Positions 9,413 through 16,992 are shown, numbered from the stretch's first letter. The stretch is DNA of 42,103 nucleotides from Bacteroidales bacterium UBA5281 (GCA_002410555.1 DHSR01000074.1:2863-44965); one strand, 5' to 3'. Program-made: numbers and translations. The notes: a model not told the origin generated them from the letters alone.

Positions 9413-9464
9413 AATAAATGGTCAGGTTTCCCAAAATACAGACAGTTTAACCTAACCATTTATT
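9413..9464 (-). terminator. Hairpin between peptide gene and downstream genes (module 1)
   Basis: AATAAATGGT (9413-9422) pairs with ACCATTTATT (9455-9464), and AGGTT (9424-9428) pairs with AACCT (9449-9453), giving a 15-bp stem with one mismatch and a 20-nt loop. It begins about 20 nt after the peptide stop codon and is followed on the minus strand by an A/T-rich run (TAAATTTTAAAAAT). It is probably a leaky terminator or a 3'-stabilising structure that keeps peptide transcript in excess over the operon. Confidence 0.55.
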
Positions 9465-9485
9465 GTTAAAGCAGTGGCATAACTT

Positions 9486-9704
9486 CTAATCTATGGATGG
9501 CGGTGTTATCTGATATGCGCAACTGGTTCTTGCATTGTTACAGCAATTGTAAACCCACATGTTGCCATACACACAATAATCAGAAGAGTTTCCTGTATAC
9601 CTGCATCCAAATGCAGGAACATCGGTTGAAAATGCATCCGATCCGGCAAATATGCCTGCGGCAGTTATCATAATAATCGCAATTATTTTTACATGTTTTC
9701 TCAT
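9486..9704 (-). CDS. Small secreted Cys-rich peptide, NVEALA-like (module 1)
   Basis: The product is a 72-residue peptide with a classical signal (MRKHVKIIAIIMITAAGIFAG). The ~47-residue mature part has five cysteines (about residues 34, 44, 54, 55, 62) and is rich in Tyr, Asn and Ser (NMWVYNCCNNART). Size, N-terminus and Cys-rich tail resemble NVEALA-family peptides, but the NVEALA string itself is absent, so the assignment is by analogy and by the adjacent BF3164-like gene. It is the first gene of module 1. About 27 bp upstream begins the repeated LytTR/promoter cassette shared with the two other peptide genes. It uses a Sec signal and has no double-Gly leader, so it would not need the C39 exporter. 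Confidence 0.65.
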   Translation of the reverse strand: MRKHVKIIAIIMITAAGIFAGSDAFSTDVPAFGCRYTGNSSDYCVYGNMWVYNCCNNARTSCAYQITPPSID

Positions 9705-9765
9705 TTGTAAAAGGTTTTAACAATTTCCGGGCTGCATTATAGTGGCGTCACCCTTTCACTTCAAA

Positions 9766-9787
9766 TGTTATCCGGCCGTTGATAACA
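9766..9787. promoter_or_regulatory. Inverted repeat TGTTATC-N8-GATAACA (copy A)
   Basis: TGTTATC (9766-9772) and GATAACA (9781-9787) form a perfect 7-bp inverted repeat around CGGCCGTT. It recurs in copy B (16858-16879), and with one mismatch in copy C (24502-24523, GCTAACA). It lies about 60-140 bp upstream of each peptide start codon. It may be an operator for a second regulator or a leader hairpin. No canonical TTTG-N19-TAnnTTTG promoter overlaps it. Confidence 0.5.
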
Positions 9788-9829
9788 AATGCTTAACAAA
9801 TGTAAGAATATAACTGTTGTTTTATGCAT

Positions 9830-9898
9830 AGTGGTCATCTTAATTTATAAGTGGACGAAATAATCGTATAAGTGGTCAAAATAATCGTATCACTGGTA
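9830..9898. promoter_or_regulatory. Four phased direct repeats, candidate LytTR sites (copy A)
   Basis: AGTGGTC, AGTGGAC, AGTGGTC and ACTGGTA start at 9830, 9850, 9871 and 9892, a spacing of 20, 21 and 21 bp (two helical turns), each with an ATAA- or CATA-like flank. LytTR proteins bind pairs of direct repeats about two turns apart, so these are the natural targets of the adjacent LytTR protein. The same four, at the same spacing, occur in copies B and C. Confidence 0.65.
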
Positions 9899-10251
9899 GT
9901 TCGTAATTTGAAAAACTCAGCAATTTTGTGCCATTTTCTGCGCGAAACTTCTAAAATACACTCATTACTCATGTGAATCTCACGTTTTTTGGAATTCAAT
10001 TTCTTAACATGGTACATATTTACTATTTTGTTATCACTTATCCGAACGAAGCCAAAATCGCCTAAAATCGTTTCATTGCAAATAAGCGAGCTTGTATAGG
10101 AAATGGGTAATGAGTTTTGTGTATAAAACACAGAGACTAAATTACCGGTGCATTCCATGTATAGTATTTCATCATAGCGAAGAATACTTGTTTGTGTCTT
10201 TTCTTTAATCGGTAATACCTTTTCTTTTTGTTTGCTAAAGTCAAAGTTCAT
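9835..10251 (-). CDS. Stand-alone LytTR DNA-binding regulator, copy A (3'-extended)
   Basis: The product is a 138-residue protein made of one LytTR domain. Landmarks are ILRYDEILYMECTGNLVSVF (about 24-43), FGFVRISDNKIVNMYHVKKL and ILEVSRRKWHKIAEFF. It has no receiver or membrane domain. Over residues 1-116 it differs from copy C at one position (Tyr/His near 43). The stop TGA seen in copies B and C after FFKL is CGA here, so the frame runs on for 22 residues through the direct-repeat array (RTTSDTIILTTYT...). The tail is translated regulatory DNA and is probably neutral or harmful. Expected role: transcriptional activator or repressor binding the repeats between itself and the peptide gene. 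Confidence 0.8.
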   Translation of the reverse strand: MNFDFSKQKEKVLPIKEKTQTSILRYDEILYMECTGNLVSVFYTQNSLPISYTSSLICNETILGDFGFVRISDNKIVNMYHVKKLNSKKREIHMSNECILEVSRRKWHKIAEFFKLRTTSDTIILTTYTIISSTYKLR

Positions 10252-10617
10252 AGTTGACGCTTTATGTTAAATAATTCTCTGCCTTAATATGAAAGAGTTT
10301 ATAAACTCGCTCTTAATACGCACGCTCTCTATTTACCGATACAAAGCTAACTGTTAAAACTCCTTGATTTACAGGGGGGGGGGTAATTTATAATCATTCT
10401 AAATAAAGGTAAATCAAATATGTGAATATGCTACATATAAATATATGTAAATAGAGATATAGTTATAATCAGTTATGAAGTGCCTGACATGCTGCAAGTA
10501 AATAGTCATACTTTTAATTGAGACAACCGAAGTATATTTAGTGTAACAATTTCTTTTCACTCGGATTAAATAATCAGCGATGCGGCCTTTAGTGCACTTT
10601 CCTTACTTAAGTTTCCT
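10252..10617 (-). promoter_or_regulatory. Leader/promoter region of LytTR copy A with poly-C tract
   Basis: No gene is present. A perfect 14-bp palindrome GAGTTTATAAACTC lies at 10295-10308, about 44 nt upstream of the LytTR ATG. A run of 10 G (10374-10383; C on the coding strand) lies about 123 nt upstream of it. Copy C has the same region with 8 G. The palindrome is a candidate operator or stem, and the homopolymer is a candidate slippage site. I found no canonical TAnnTTTG promoter for LytTR here. Confidence 0.5.
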
Positions 10618-10980
10618 TCAATTGAATATTTCCTCAATTATGTGAAACTCTCCCGTTTTAGAATTCTTTTTTTTCAATCTTTCTTTATTTCTTAAACGCT
10701 CCAATTTTCGCTTTTCATCATCGTTTAGGTTAAATTTTTCCAATAGTTCTTTAGTGCTGAGCGGAAAGATATTATCCTGCAAACTTGTGCTAAAATAAAC
10801 AAACAGTTTTTTGCCGGGAATAATCATGTTGTCAAAAATAAGTGTATCATCTCTCAGGTCTGAATACAGGACAATTCTATTGTTTATGATTTCAGCTTTC
10901 AAGGATTTACCGCGATGATCCCTTACTTTATATAGAATGTTCCTTTCATTTGTATAGCCCCAAATGCTATCACTTGTCAA
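10618..10980 (-). pseudogene. 5'-truncated copy of the 187-residue secreted protein gene
   Basis: About 115 codons match the C-terminal two thirds of the gene at 25353-25916 (IWGYTNER, KVRDHRGKSLKAEI, LRDDTLIFDNMI, KLFVYFSTSLQD, EEIFN). The signal peptide and the first ~70 residues are gone. The homology stops at about 10972, exactly where the barrel gene's stop codon lies. The open frame can only start at a TTG inside the end of the barrel gene, so it is most likely not made as a functional protein. Confidence 0.8.
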
Positions 10981-13678
10981 GCTTCTTCAAACTATATTTC
11001 AAGCCCACCAAAAAAACACGGCCCATCCGGTTATTTACACTTTCAAAATATTGATTAGCATGAATGCTTTGCCTTAAATACACATTTTCATTAAAAACAT
11101 TTATTGCTTTGATATAAATGAAGAGGGTTCCTTTAAGGACTGACCTGCTTAGGTATGCATCTAAAAAATTATAGCTTTGCGATGATTGACTTTTTATTGC
11201 CGGATAAACCTGCCGATCATAATCAATATTAAAGTTCCAATGTTTAACTATTTTCCATTCAAAATCTGCCAGTAATGAATAGTTGTAGTAATTATAATCC
11301 GAATTGATGGTGTATTTGTTTACGGTGTACTGTGCTTTGAAACCAAGTCCTGTGTTTATTTTTGATTTTTTCCTGTTGCGCAACTCCAGTTTCGGACTTA
11401 TCCCATAAAAATTCACTTTATCGGTTAAGTCATTTACCTTAATGTTTGATTGTCCATAGCTGAAATGCATTTCGTGTATTATTCTAAGCGGACTTTTAAA
11501 AATGGGCGTCTCAAAATAATAATAGGCATTGTTATAAAATGAGTTTCCTGCATTTTCAGGCTTTATCAGGGTTTGCAGTTGTTCATTAACATATGATGTA
11601 TTTATTATTTGATTGGTATTAATAGTTGAGTTAAGACCTGCAAAAAAATACTTTTGACTGATAATGCCGTAGGTGCTGTAATTCAGGTTAATCGAATTTA
11701 CATATTCAGGTTCTAAAAAAGGGTTCCCGGTATAAACATAATTAAAGTTCGAATTATTATATATACTGGTCGATTGATGTAAATTCGGCATATTTACATA
11801 CGTTTTATAATCGAAGTGCACTTTTTTTGTTTTGTTTACGGTGTAATCGAAAATAAACTCCGGTAAAATATAATTATACGATTTAAAGTTATTTGTATTG
11901 TCCTGTGCGGAGTGCTGAAATCGAACTGAACCTGAAAATACATATTTTAATGCAATTTTTCTGTGTTCTATTTTAAAATGCGTGTAATGGTGATTGTTGT
12001 TAAAAACTCCCGAAAGCGAGTCTATAATTGATTGGTATTCGTTGTTTTGCGTATTTTCGGTAATGCGGTCGGCTTCAGAAAGCGTATTGTTTTTTTCTAC
12101 GGAAAAAATCAGGTAATTGTTCTTTTTCAGAGGTTCTGTATAAAAGAGATTAAAATTAAATATGGAGCTATTTTTATTAAAACTACCGGATTGCTCCGTT
12201 TTGTTAATTTCGCTGATGGTTGAGATAATCAGCAAATTCATCATATTCTCAAAGCCTTCATCTACGGTGCTTTTAGCAAAGGCTTCAAAACCAAAATTCC
12301 TGCCTTGTTTTTTCAGTTTAAAATAATAATTAGCCGAAACATTTAGATTAAATTTATCGTTGTTGATGCGTCTATCGGTTAAAGTTTTTCTGTTCAGGCT
12401 ACTGTCCTTTAGTACGAAAACCGATTCGCTTTCATTTGTTTTATCCAGGGTGTTGGACGATAGGAAAGCTTTAACCCTGATATTTTGTTTTTTCCCTATT
12501 TTTGATTTAAAATCAATTTTTGCCAGATGATTTATAATTTTATCGTTTTCGCTATACTCACCGTTTTCTGTATAGCCATCTGAATTAAAAAAGTACTCAC
12601 TTTTTGTTTGAGTAATTGTATTGTTATTGGAGTTGATGTAAATGTAGTTAAAGTGTAACTTATTGTTTTCGTTAAACTTATAGTTAAAGTTTGTTCCTAA
12701 AAGCGTATGGTCTGATATGCCGAGATTGCCAAACAGGTTCATAGGGATTTCAGAATAGTCAATTGCATTGCTATTGCTCATGGCATCTTCCATCGAGCCT
12801 GTGAATGACAAGTAGTCCGTTATACTGATTATTTGTTCATTTATATTGTTTGATGATCCCAGAAATGATATTTGCTTTTTCTTATCAAAACGATTGACAT
12901 TACCGGAGGCTTTATATCTTTTATCCGGAGTGCCTCCGGCAAAATCCGCGTCACCAAACACTCCCTTGTATTTCCCTTGTTTTAGTTTTAAATTTAGCGT
13001 GGTTTCCTTTTTGCCGTCATCAATTCCGGTAAATTTTGTAAAATCAGACTTGTCATCAAAAACCTGTACCTTATCAATAATTGATGCAGAGATATTATTT
13101 GTAACAGCTCCCTGACTGTTTCCGAAAAACTCCTCATTTTCCACCAGAATTTTATCAATTCTCATGCCGTGGGCTTTCACAATACCCTGTTTATCGACTT
13201 CAAGGCCTGGCATTTGATTGATAAGATCCCCTACACTTGCATCGGCTCCTAAATTATAATAATTGGCATTATACTCGGTGGTATCGCCTTTGATGACCAC
13301 CGGCAGAAAGGCTTCTTTTACTTCTATTGCATCCAATAGATGTATGTGTTCTTTTAACACAATATTGCCTAAGTTTACATTCAATGATTTCTCGCTTAAA
13401 TCAATTGTTTTTATAAAATCCCCATATCCTATATAAGTAATTCTAATATTATACAGGCCGGCGTTTGCCGCAGTTAAATTAAAAAAACCATCTTCGTTTG
13501 TAAGTGCATAGGACTCTAATTGCGTGCTACTACTCTGCAAAAGCATCACAGTAGCATATGGAAGTGTGTTCTCCAAAGAGTCTAAAACAGTGCCATGTAT
13601 TTTATATTTCTCTTGTGCTGACACACAATTGCTTAAAAATAAAATACTTATAATTATGTATCCTGATAGCTTGTTCAT
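10970..13678 (-). CDS. TonB-dependent-receptor-like outer membrane protein (module 2)
   Basis: The product is about 902 residues from the ATG at 13678; the frame extends to a TTG at 13696 that only adds six residues before the signal. Order: signal peptide (MNKLSGYIIISILFLSNCVSAQ), carboxypeptidase-regulatory-like domain (HGTVLDSLENTLPYATVMLL), plug-like region (GDLINQMPGLEVDKQGIV, then ILVENEEFFGNSQGA) and a barrel with a GFGF/GLKYSL-type end. Like its module 1 counterpart it belongs to the PF14905-like outer-membrane barrels. The gene starts 37 bp after the GLPGLI gene. Its stop coincides with the edge of repeat copy A, which suggests a recombination joint there. Presumably it handles or responds to the module's modified peptide. 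The substrate is unknown. Confidence 0.85.
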   Translation of the reverse strand: MNKLSGYIIISILFLSNCVSAQEKYKIHGTVLDSLENTLPYATVMLLQSSSTQLESYALTNEDGFFNLTAANAGLYNIRITYIGYGDFIKTIDLSEKSLNVNLGNIVLKEHIHLLDAIEVKEAFLPVVIKGDTTEYNANYYNLGADASVGDLINQMPGLEVDKQGIVKAHGMRIDKILVENEEFFGNSQGAVTNNISASIIDKVQVFDDKSDFTKFTGIDDGKKETTLNLKLKQGKYKGVFGDADFAGGTPDKRYKASGNVNRFDKKKQISFLGSSNNINEQIISITDYLSFTGSMEDAMSNSNAIDYSEIPMNLFGNLGISDHTLLGTNFNYKFNENNKLHFNYIYINSNNNTITQTKSEYFFNSDGYTENGEYSENDKIINHLAKIDFKSKIGKKQNIRVKAFLSSNTLDKTNESESVFVLKDSSLNRKTLTDRRINNDKFNLNVSANYYFKLKKQGRNFGFEAFAKSTVDEGFENMMNLLIISTISEINKTEQSGSFNKNSSIFNFNLFYTEPLKKNNYLIFSVEKNNTLSEADRITENTQNNEYQSIIDSLSGVFNNNHHYTHFKIEHRKIALKYVFSGSVRFQHSAQDNTNNFKSYNYILPEFIFDYTVNKTKKVHFDYKTYVNMPNLHQSTSIYNNSNFNYVYTGNPFLEPEYVNSINLNYSTYGIISQKYFFAGLNSTINTNQIINTSYVNEQLQTLIKPENAGNSFYNNAYYYFETPIFKSPLRIIHEMHFSYGQSNIKVNDLTDKVNFYGISPKLELRNRKKSKINTGLGFKAQYTVNKYTINSDYNYYNYSLLADFEWKIVKHWNFNIDYDRQVYPAIKSQSSQSYNFLDAYLSRSVLKGTLFIYIKAINVFNENVYLRQSIHANQYFESVNNRMGRVFLVGLKYSLKKLDK

Positions 13679-13715
13679 AAAAGATTTGTTAAGCAATTCC
13701 TGTCAGCAAGTTATA

Positions 13716-14405
13716 TTATTGCTGCATGTCTTCGATTATTTTGTCATATTCTACTTTTGTAATATATTTCCCCTTCGGTTTATTGATCTCTTTAAAGTTA
13801 TTCAGCTTGAGATCATATGCTGAGATAACCGAGTTTACACCTTGTGCATTGCAACTTATTTCTAAAATCATCCCGGGAAGTCCATAGTGTTCATATGGGC
13901 CATAAGGCAAAGGGATTTCAGGAGAAAACCACAATACACAAGAATGGCCAATTGTGGCTTTCAAACATTGGTATCCTAAGATATCTTTATATTCAGAACC
14001 AATTTTTATATCAGAGGCTTTCAAAGTATCAGTTACGTAAAAATTAAAATATGGATTAAACATATGTACTGATTTATTGATATTGTCTATATAAACGGTT
14101 TGATTGGGGTCGAAATCACCGGGGCCCATCCCTAATTCCAATAATTTATTAACACTTTCTACATCTGCAATGGAGTCTATTTTTGTATATAAGCTCTCCT
14201 GTTTGTTGAAATCCAAATTCCAGAAAGAAATTGAAGAGTTTGGCATATTTTCCATTCGTGCAATGCATGAAGGGTCTCCCTGACAAATTGAATGCCAGTT
14301 AATTTTAAAAGTGGTTTTGTATTTTACCGTGCCATTAAGCATTTGAGCATGGGTTGCAAAGGAACTCAATGCCAGAAGGAATGTGATTATGGTTTTCATT
14401 TTCAT
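13716..14405 (-). CDS. GLPGLI family protein (module 2)
   Basis: The product is 229 residues from the ATG at 14405 (MKMKTIITFLLALSSFATHAQ, a clean signal peptide). The longer frame to 14456 lacks a sensible signal and overlaps the previous gene. The family motif appears as GLPGMI at about 175-180, preceded by CVLWFSPEIPLPYGPYEHY, which matches the family pattern. A GYQCLKA segment with Cys corresponds to NYNCQKA in the module 1 copy. It is secreted or periplasmic, of unknown biochemical role. It sits between the two-TM protein and the barrel gene in the radical SAM operon, repeating the GLPGLI-barrel order of module 1. Confidence 0.85.
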   Translation of the reverse strand: MKMKTIITFLLALSSFATHAQMLNGTVKYKTTFKINWHSICQGDPSCIARMENMPNSSISFWNLDFNKQESLYTKIDSIADVESVNKLLELGMGPGDFDPNQTVYIDNINKSVHMFNPYFNFYVTDTLKASDIKIGSEYKDILGYQCLKATIGHSCVLWFSPEIPLPYGPYEHYGLPGMILEISCNAQGVNSVISAYDLKLNNFKEINKPKGKYITKVEYDKIIEDMQQ

Positions 14406-14418
14406 TTCATTTATTGAT

Positions 14419-14919
14419 TTATTCAACACCCACAAATATACCGCTTTGTTTTGCATAGCAAACTTTAATTTGCTTTTTGTCCTTTATCAGATCGAATTCT
14501 TGTTCTGAAATTTCGATAGTTTCATCTGCTAAATGAACTTTATAGCGATGTATTGGCTTCATTTTTTGTCCCCATAGTTTAGGGAATAACCAGCCCAGAA
14601 TTGGAATATATAACATTCCACTACCTGGCTCATAGTCATCTTTAACTTTAGCAGAAACAACTTTTTTCAGAACTGTTTCTTTCTCCTTATTTTTTAAATC
14701 TTTTCTTATTTTTCTGGTAAAATTTAAAAAAATTAACAAACCCAATATCAAGCTTGCAATCACTCCCAAAACTACTATATAGTTATTTGTTAGTTTATTT
14801 ACTAAAGACAAAAGCAATATAGTTCCGGTTAGAAATATGCTTGCCAAAAAACCAAACACAATTCCGGGAGCCATGTGTTCCTTTAATATTTTCAATTCAT
14901 TAACATTCATTTTATTCAT
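14419..14919 (-). CDS. Two-TM membrane protein of unknown function (module 2)
   Basis: About 166 residues from the ATG at 14919; the frame extends 18 bp further into the radical SAM gene. Two hydrophobic segments (GIVFGFLASIFLTGTILLLS and IVVLGVIASLILGLLIFLNF) are followed by a basic linker (RKIRKDLKNKEK). The cytoplasmic- or periplasmic-facing domain contains LYIPILGWLFPKLWG, then YKVHLADETIEISEQEFDLI and IKVCYAKQSGIFVGVE. I do not recognise the family. It directly follows the radical SAM gene (1-bp gap), so it may be an immunity protein, an export helper or a membrane anchor for the maturation complex. None of these is shown by the sequence. Confidence 0.65.
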   Translation of the reverse strand: MNKMNVNELKILKEHMAPGIVFGFLASIFLTGTILLLSLVNKLTNNYIVVLGVIASLILGLLIFLNFTRKIRKDLKNKEKETVLKKVVSAKVKDDYEPGSGMLYIPILGWLFPKLWGQKMKPIHRYKVHLADETIEISEQEFDLIKDKKQIKVCYAKQSGIFVGVE

Positions 14920-14920
14920 A

Positions 14921-16543
14921 TTATTGAGTTTGAGCAATGTCTTTATTATTATATTCTATAAATAATTTATCATTAGTGTTGTATGATTTCATCATTAATT
15001 CAAATATTCTTGGATAAAAAGTTATTATTATCAATAAGTCTTTAAGTACTACACTAGTAAAGTTAGTAATATCAACACATGTATCGTTAGACGGAGTAGT
15101 TATTCTCCCCTCCTTTATCAACATGCCGATACATATTGGACAAAAGTTAAACACCCAACAGTTTTTGCATTTTGTACTATTCATTACTTCTAAATATTCA
15201 GCATACATTTTCCTTATTTTACTAAGATCTTTTCCATTTTCAATACTACCTATAGGCATAGAGAAGTCACTTCTTTCACATAAATGAAAATTAGATTGAC
15301 AATCTACGAAAAGTTGTGTTTTCCCTATGTAACAGGTATTAAACTTCTTAATTTCAATACTTGGGTTGTTAGACAACCTATTATAAAATTCAAAAATTTT
15401 TGTTAAACGGTTATTAAACGCTGGATAAAAAGTTAATTTTTCTAATAAATCCTCATCGGTTAAACTTTTGTAATCAAAAGTATTAATATAATCAATAAAA
15501 CTGTTATCAGAGATATTGCTGTTTACTTTGTGTTCGTCATTATTTTTACTGGGTGAAAAATCAGTATATTCAAGGTATTCAAAAAGATTAGCTCCTGAAA
15601 ACTTTCCATCAGTACTTTTTTGGAAAAAATAATCTCCAACGACTTCATGATTATAATTGGGTGCCACGACAGCTTGTATTTTTACTCTATTTTTATAATA
15701 ATTTATTGATTTTTTCTTTAACAATTCAATAACATTTTCTACTATTTTGCCAGTACCTTTACCATTACGAAAAACTCTATTTTTATCATTTTCAATCGGG
15801 GGGCCATCTAAACTAATTGACACGTATATATTTTCTTTAATAAGAAAGTCTGCAATTTCAGATGTAATTAATGTTCCATTGGTTGTTAGTGAAATTAGAA
15901 TATCATCATATTTTATTTTATCATAATTTTTACAAATTTCTTTTATATAGTTAACAATTTCTTTTAGTAAGCCAAAAACTATTAACGCCTCTCCCCCGTA
16001 AAAGGAGATATTTGGCGGATTGTGTGTCAATAAATCATTATGATCTTGTAATTTATCTATTAATAAAGTATATTCAAGGAGGTAATTTGAAATTGCTCTT
16101 TTTGCATTTTTTAAACTTAATACATTAGAACCATGAGACTTCCCCTGTTTTTTCTTTTCATTTATCGTATATCCACAGTAAGTGCATCTTAAATTACAGT
16201 TATTAGTCAATTCTAATACTAGCTTTTTAGGTATAGCATTAAATTTAGCTTCTTCCATTATTTTATCAATATTGAGAAAGGTCGGCTCCTTTATTTGTAT
16301 TGCGTTGCCTTTTATTAAAAATCCGCTACAGTTTAACTTTTTAACAAATTCTTCCTTTTTAGTAGCTTTGCACTCAAAATGGCCTATTTTCATGTGAGAT
16401 AAAACAATTTCTTTTTCTTCTAAAGAAAGTGAGAGTATGGTATTTACTCTTGCATCATACAGAAAACAACTTTCCCCCTCATTAAAATCAAAAATCTTTA
16501 TTAGAGGATAAGTCTCTTGATTCTCATTTACTGTTATTTTCAT
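14921..16543 (-). CDS. Radical SAM/SPASM peptide maturase (module 2)
   Basis: The product is a 540-residue protein. An N-terminal ~90-residue domain resembles the peptide-recognition region of RiPP maturases (SCFLYDARVNTILSLSLEE). The radical SAM core begins with LVLELTNNCNLRCTYC (C116, C120, C123: the CxxxCxxC [4Fe-4S] site), then FYGGEA (183-185 GGE) and VSISLDGPP. The C-terminal SPASM domain has cysteines at about 404, 415, 422, 459, 462, 468, 471 and 489, enough for two auxiliary clusters. Such enzymes install thioether or other radical crosslinks in precursor peptides. The CxCxCxC peptide encoded 64 bp upstream is the obvious substrate. A 12-bp hairpin separates the two. The gene is very AT-rich, consistent with transfer. 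Confidence 0.9.
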   Translation of the reverse strand: MKITVNENQETYPLIKIFDFNEGESCFLYDARVNTILSLSLEEKEIVLSHMKIGHFECKATKKEEFVKKLNCSGFLIKGNAIQIKEPTFLNIDKIMEEAKFNAIPKKLVLELTNNCNLRCTYCGYTINEKKKQGKSHGSNVLSLKNAKRAISNYLLEYTLLIDKLQDHNDLLTHNPPNISFYGGEALIVFGLLKEIVNYIKEICKNYDKIKYDDILISLTTNGTLITSEIADFLIKENIYVSISLDGPPIENDKNRVFRNGKGTGKIVENVIELLKKKSINYYKNRVKIQAVVAPNYNHEVVGDYFFQKSTDGKFSGANLFEYLEYTDFSPSKNNDEHKVNSNISDNSFIDYINTFDYKSLTDEDLLEKLTFYPAFNNRLTKIFEFYNRLSNNPSIEIKKFNTCYIGKTQLFVDCQSNFHLCERSDFSMPIGSIENGKDLSKIRKMYAEYLEVMNSTKCKNCWVFNFCPICIGMLIKEGRITTPSNDTCVDITNFTSVVLKDLLIIITFYPRIFELMMKSYNTNDKLFIEYNNKDIAQTQ

Positions 16544-16558
16544 GATTTTAAAACTATC

Positions 16559-16595
16559 AATGAAAGAGATGGCTTACTAAGCTATCTCTTTCATT
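16559..16595 (-). terminator. Strong hairpin between precursor and maturase genes (module 2)
   Basis: AATGAAAGAGAT (16559-16570) pairs perfectly with ATCTCTTTCATT (16584-16595). After one mismatch, four further pairs close on a 3-nt loop. It begins 12 nt after the precursor stop and ends 15 nt before the maturase ATG. There is no long U-run, so it is more likely a leaky attenuator or an mRNA-processing/stability element than a full terminator. Confidence 0.6.
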
Positions 16596-16607
16596 TCAAT
16601 TTAGTAA

Positions 16608-16805
16608 TTAAAGTGTAGTAGGGTTATCGGGTGGTTTCGTTGTCGATTTTGTAGTTACCATCATACCTAGTTGAAAACCAGTAACTGTAGCTTCGAAACA
16701 TTTGCATGTACACCAGCAACCTCCTGGTGGACCACCGGGGCCTCCTCCTTTAATTTTTTGCAAATCCTTTGTAGTTAAAATTTTCATTTTTTTCATTTTT
16801 TTCAT
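16608..16805 (-). CDS. RiPP precursor with GG leader and CxCxCxC core (module 2)
   Basis: The product is a 65-residue peptide. The leader ends in LTTKDLQKIKGGG, a bacteriocin-type double-Gly processing site (G20-G22) of the kind cut by C39 peptidases. The core starts PGGPPGGCWCTCKCFEATVTG: cysteines at 30, 32, 34 and 36 alternate with W, T and K, followed by a Thr/Lys/Pro-rich tail (TTKSTTKPPDNPTTL). Three consecutive ATGAAAAAA-like units give three possible starts (16805, 16796, 16787) without affecting the leader's key part. It is the first gene of module 2, and repeat copy B begins about 15 bp upstream. No exporter is encoded in the module; the C39-ABC exporter of module 3 is the likely export route. 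The core does not match a RiPP class I know. Confidence 0.75.
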   Translation of the reverse strand: MKKMKKMKILTTKDLQKIKGGGPGGPPGGCWCTCKCFEATVTGFQLGMMVTTKSTTKPPDNPTTL

Positions 16806-16921
16806 TTTAATAATTTCATAGGCTGCATTTATAGTGGCGTCACCCTTTCACTTCAAATGTTATCCGGCCGTTGATAACAAATGCTTAACAAATGTAAGGA
16901 TAAAACTGTTGTTTTATACAT

Positions 16922-16990
16922 AGTGGTCATCTTAATTTATAAGTGGTCGAAAATATCGTATAAGTGGTCAAAATATTCGTATAACTGGTA
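16922..16990. promoter_or_regulatory. Four phased direct repeats, candidate LytTR sites (copy B)
   Basis: AGTGGTC at 16922, 16942 and 16963 and ACTGGTA at 16984, at 20/21/21-bp spacing, identical in layout to copies A and C although the LytTR gene here is broken. The sites could therefore be served in trans by the protein from copy A or C. Confidence 0.65.
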
Positions 16991-16992
16991 CT

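Larger units (their letters stand above)
9731..10972 (-). repeat. Regulatory cassette, copy A
   Basis: About 1.24 kb matches copy C (24462-25707) nearly end to end, and its left 365 bp match copy B (16821-17183). Contents in minus-strand order: 3' part of an unknown secreted-protein gene, a leader with a poly-C tract, a LytTR gene, four direct repeats and an inverted repeat. The left edge (GGCTGCAT...TAGTGGCGTCACC) is common to all copies. The right edge ends exactly at the stop codon of the module 2 barrel gene. Confidence 0.9.

Noticed and set aside
9750..9790. Standard TTTG/TAnnTTTG promoter upstream of the module 1 peptide
   Set aside because: TTTG and TAACATTTG are present on the minus strand but the spacing (15 or 26) and the extra base in the -7 element do not fit; the promoter is probably activator-dependent or elsewhere.
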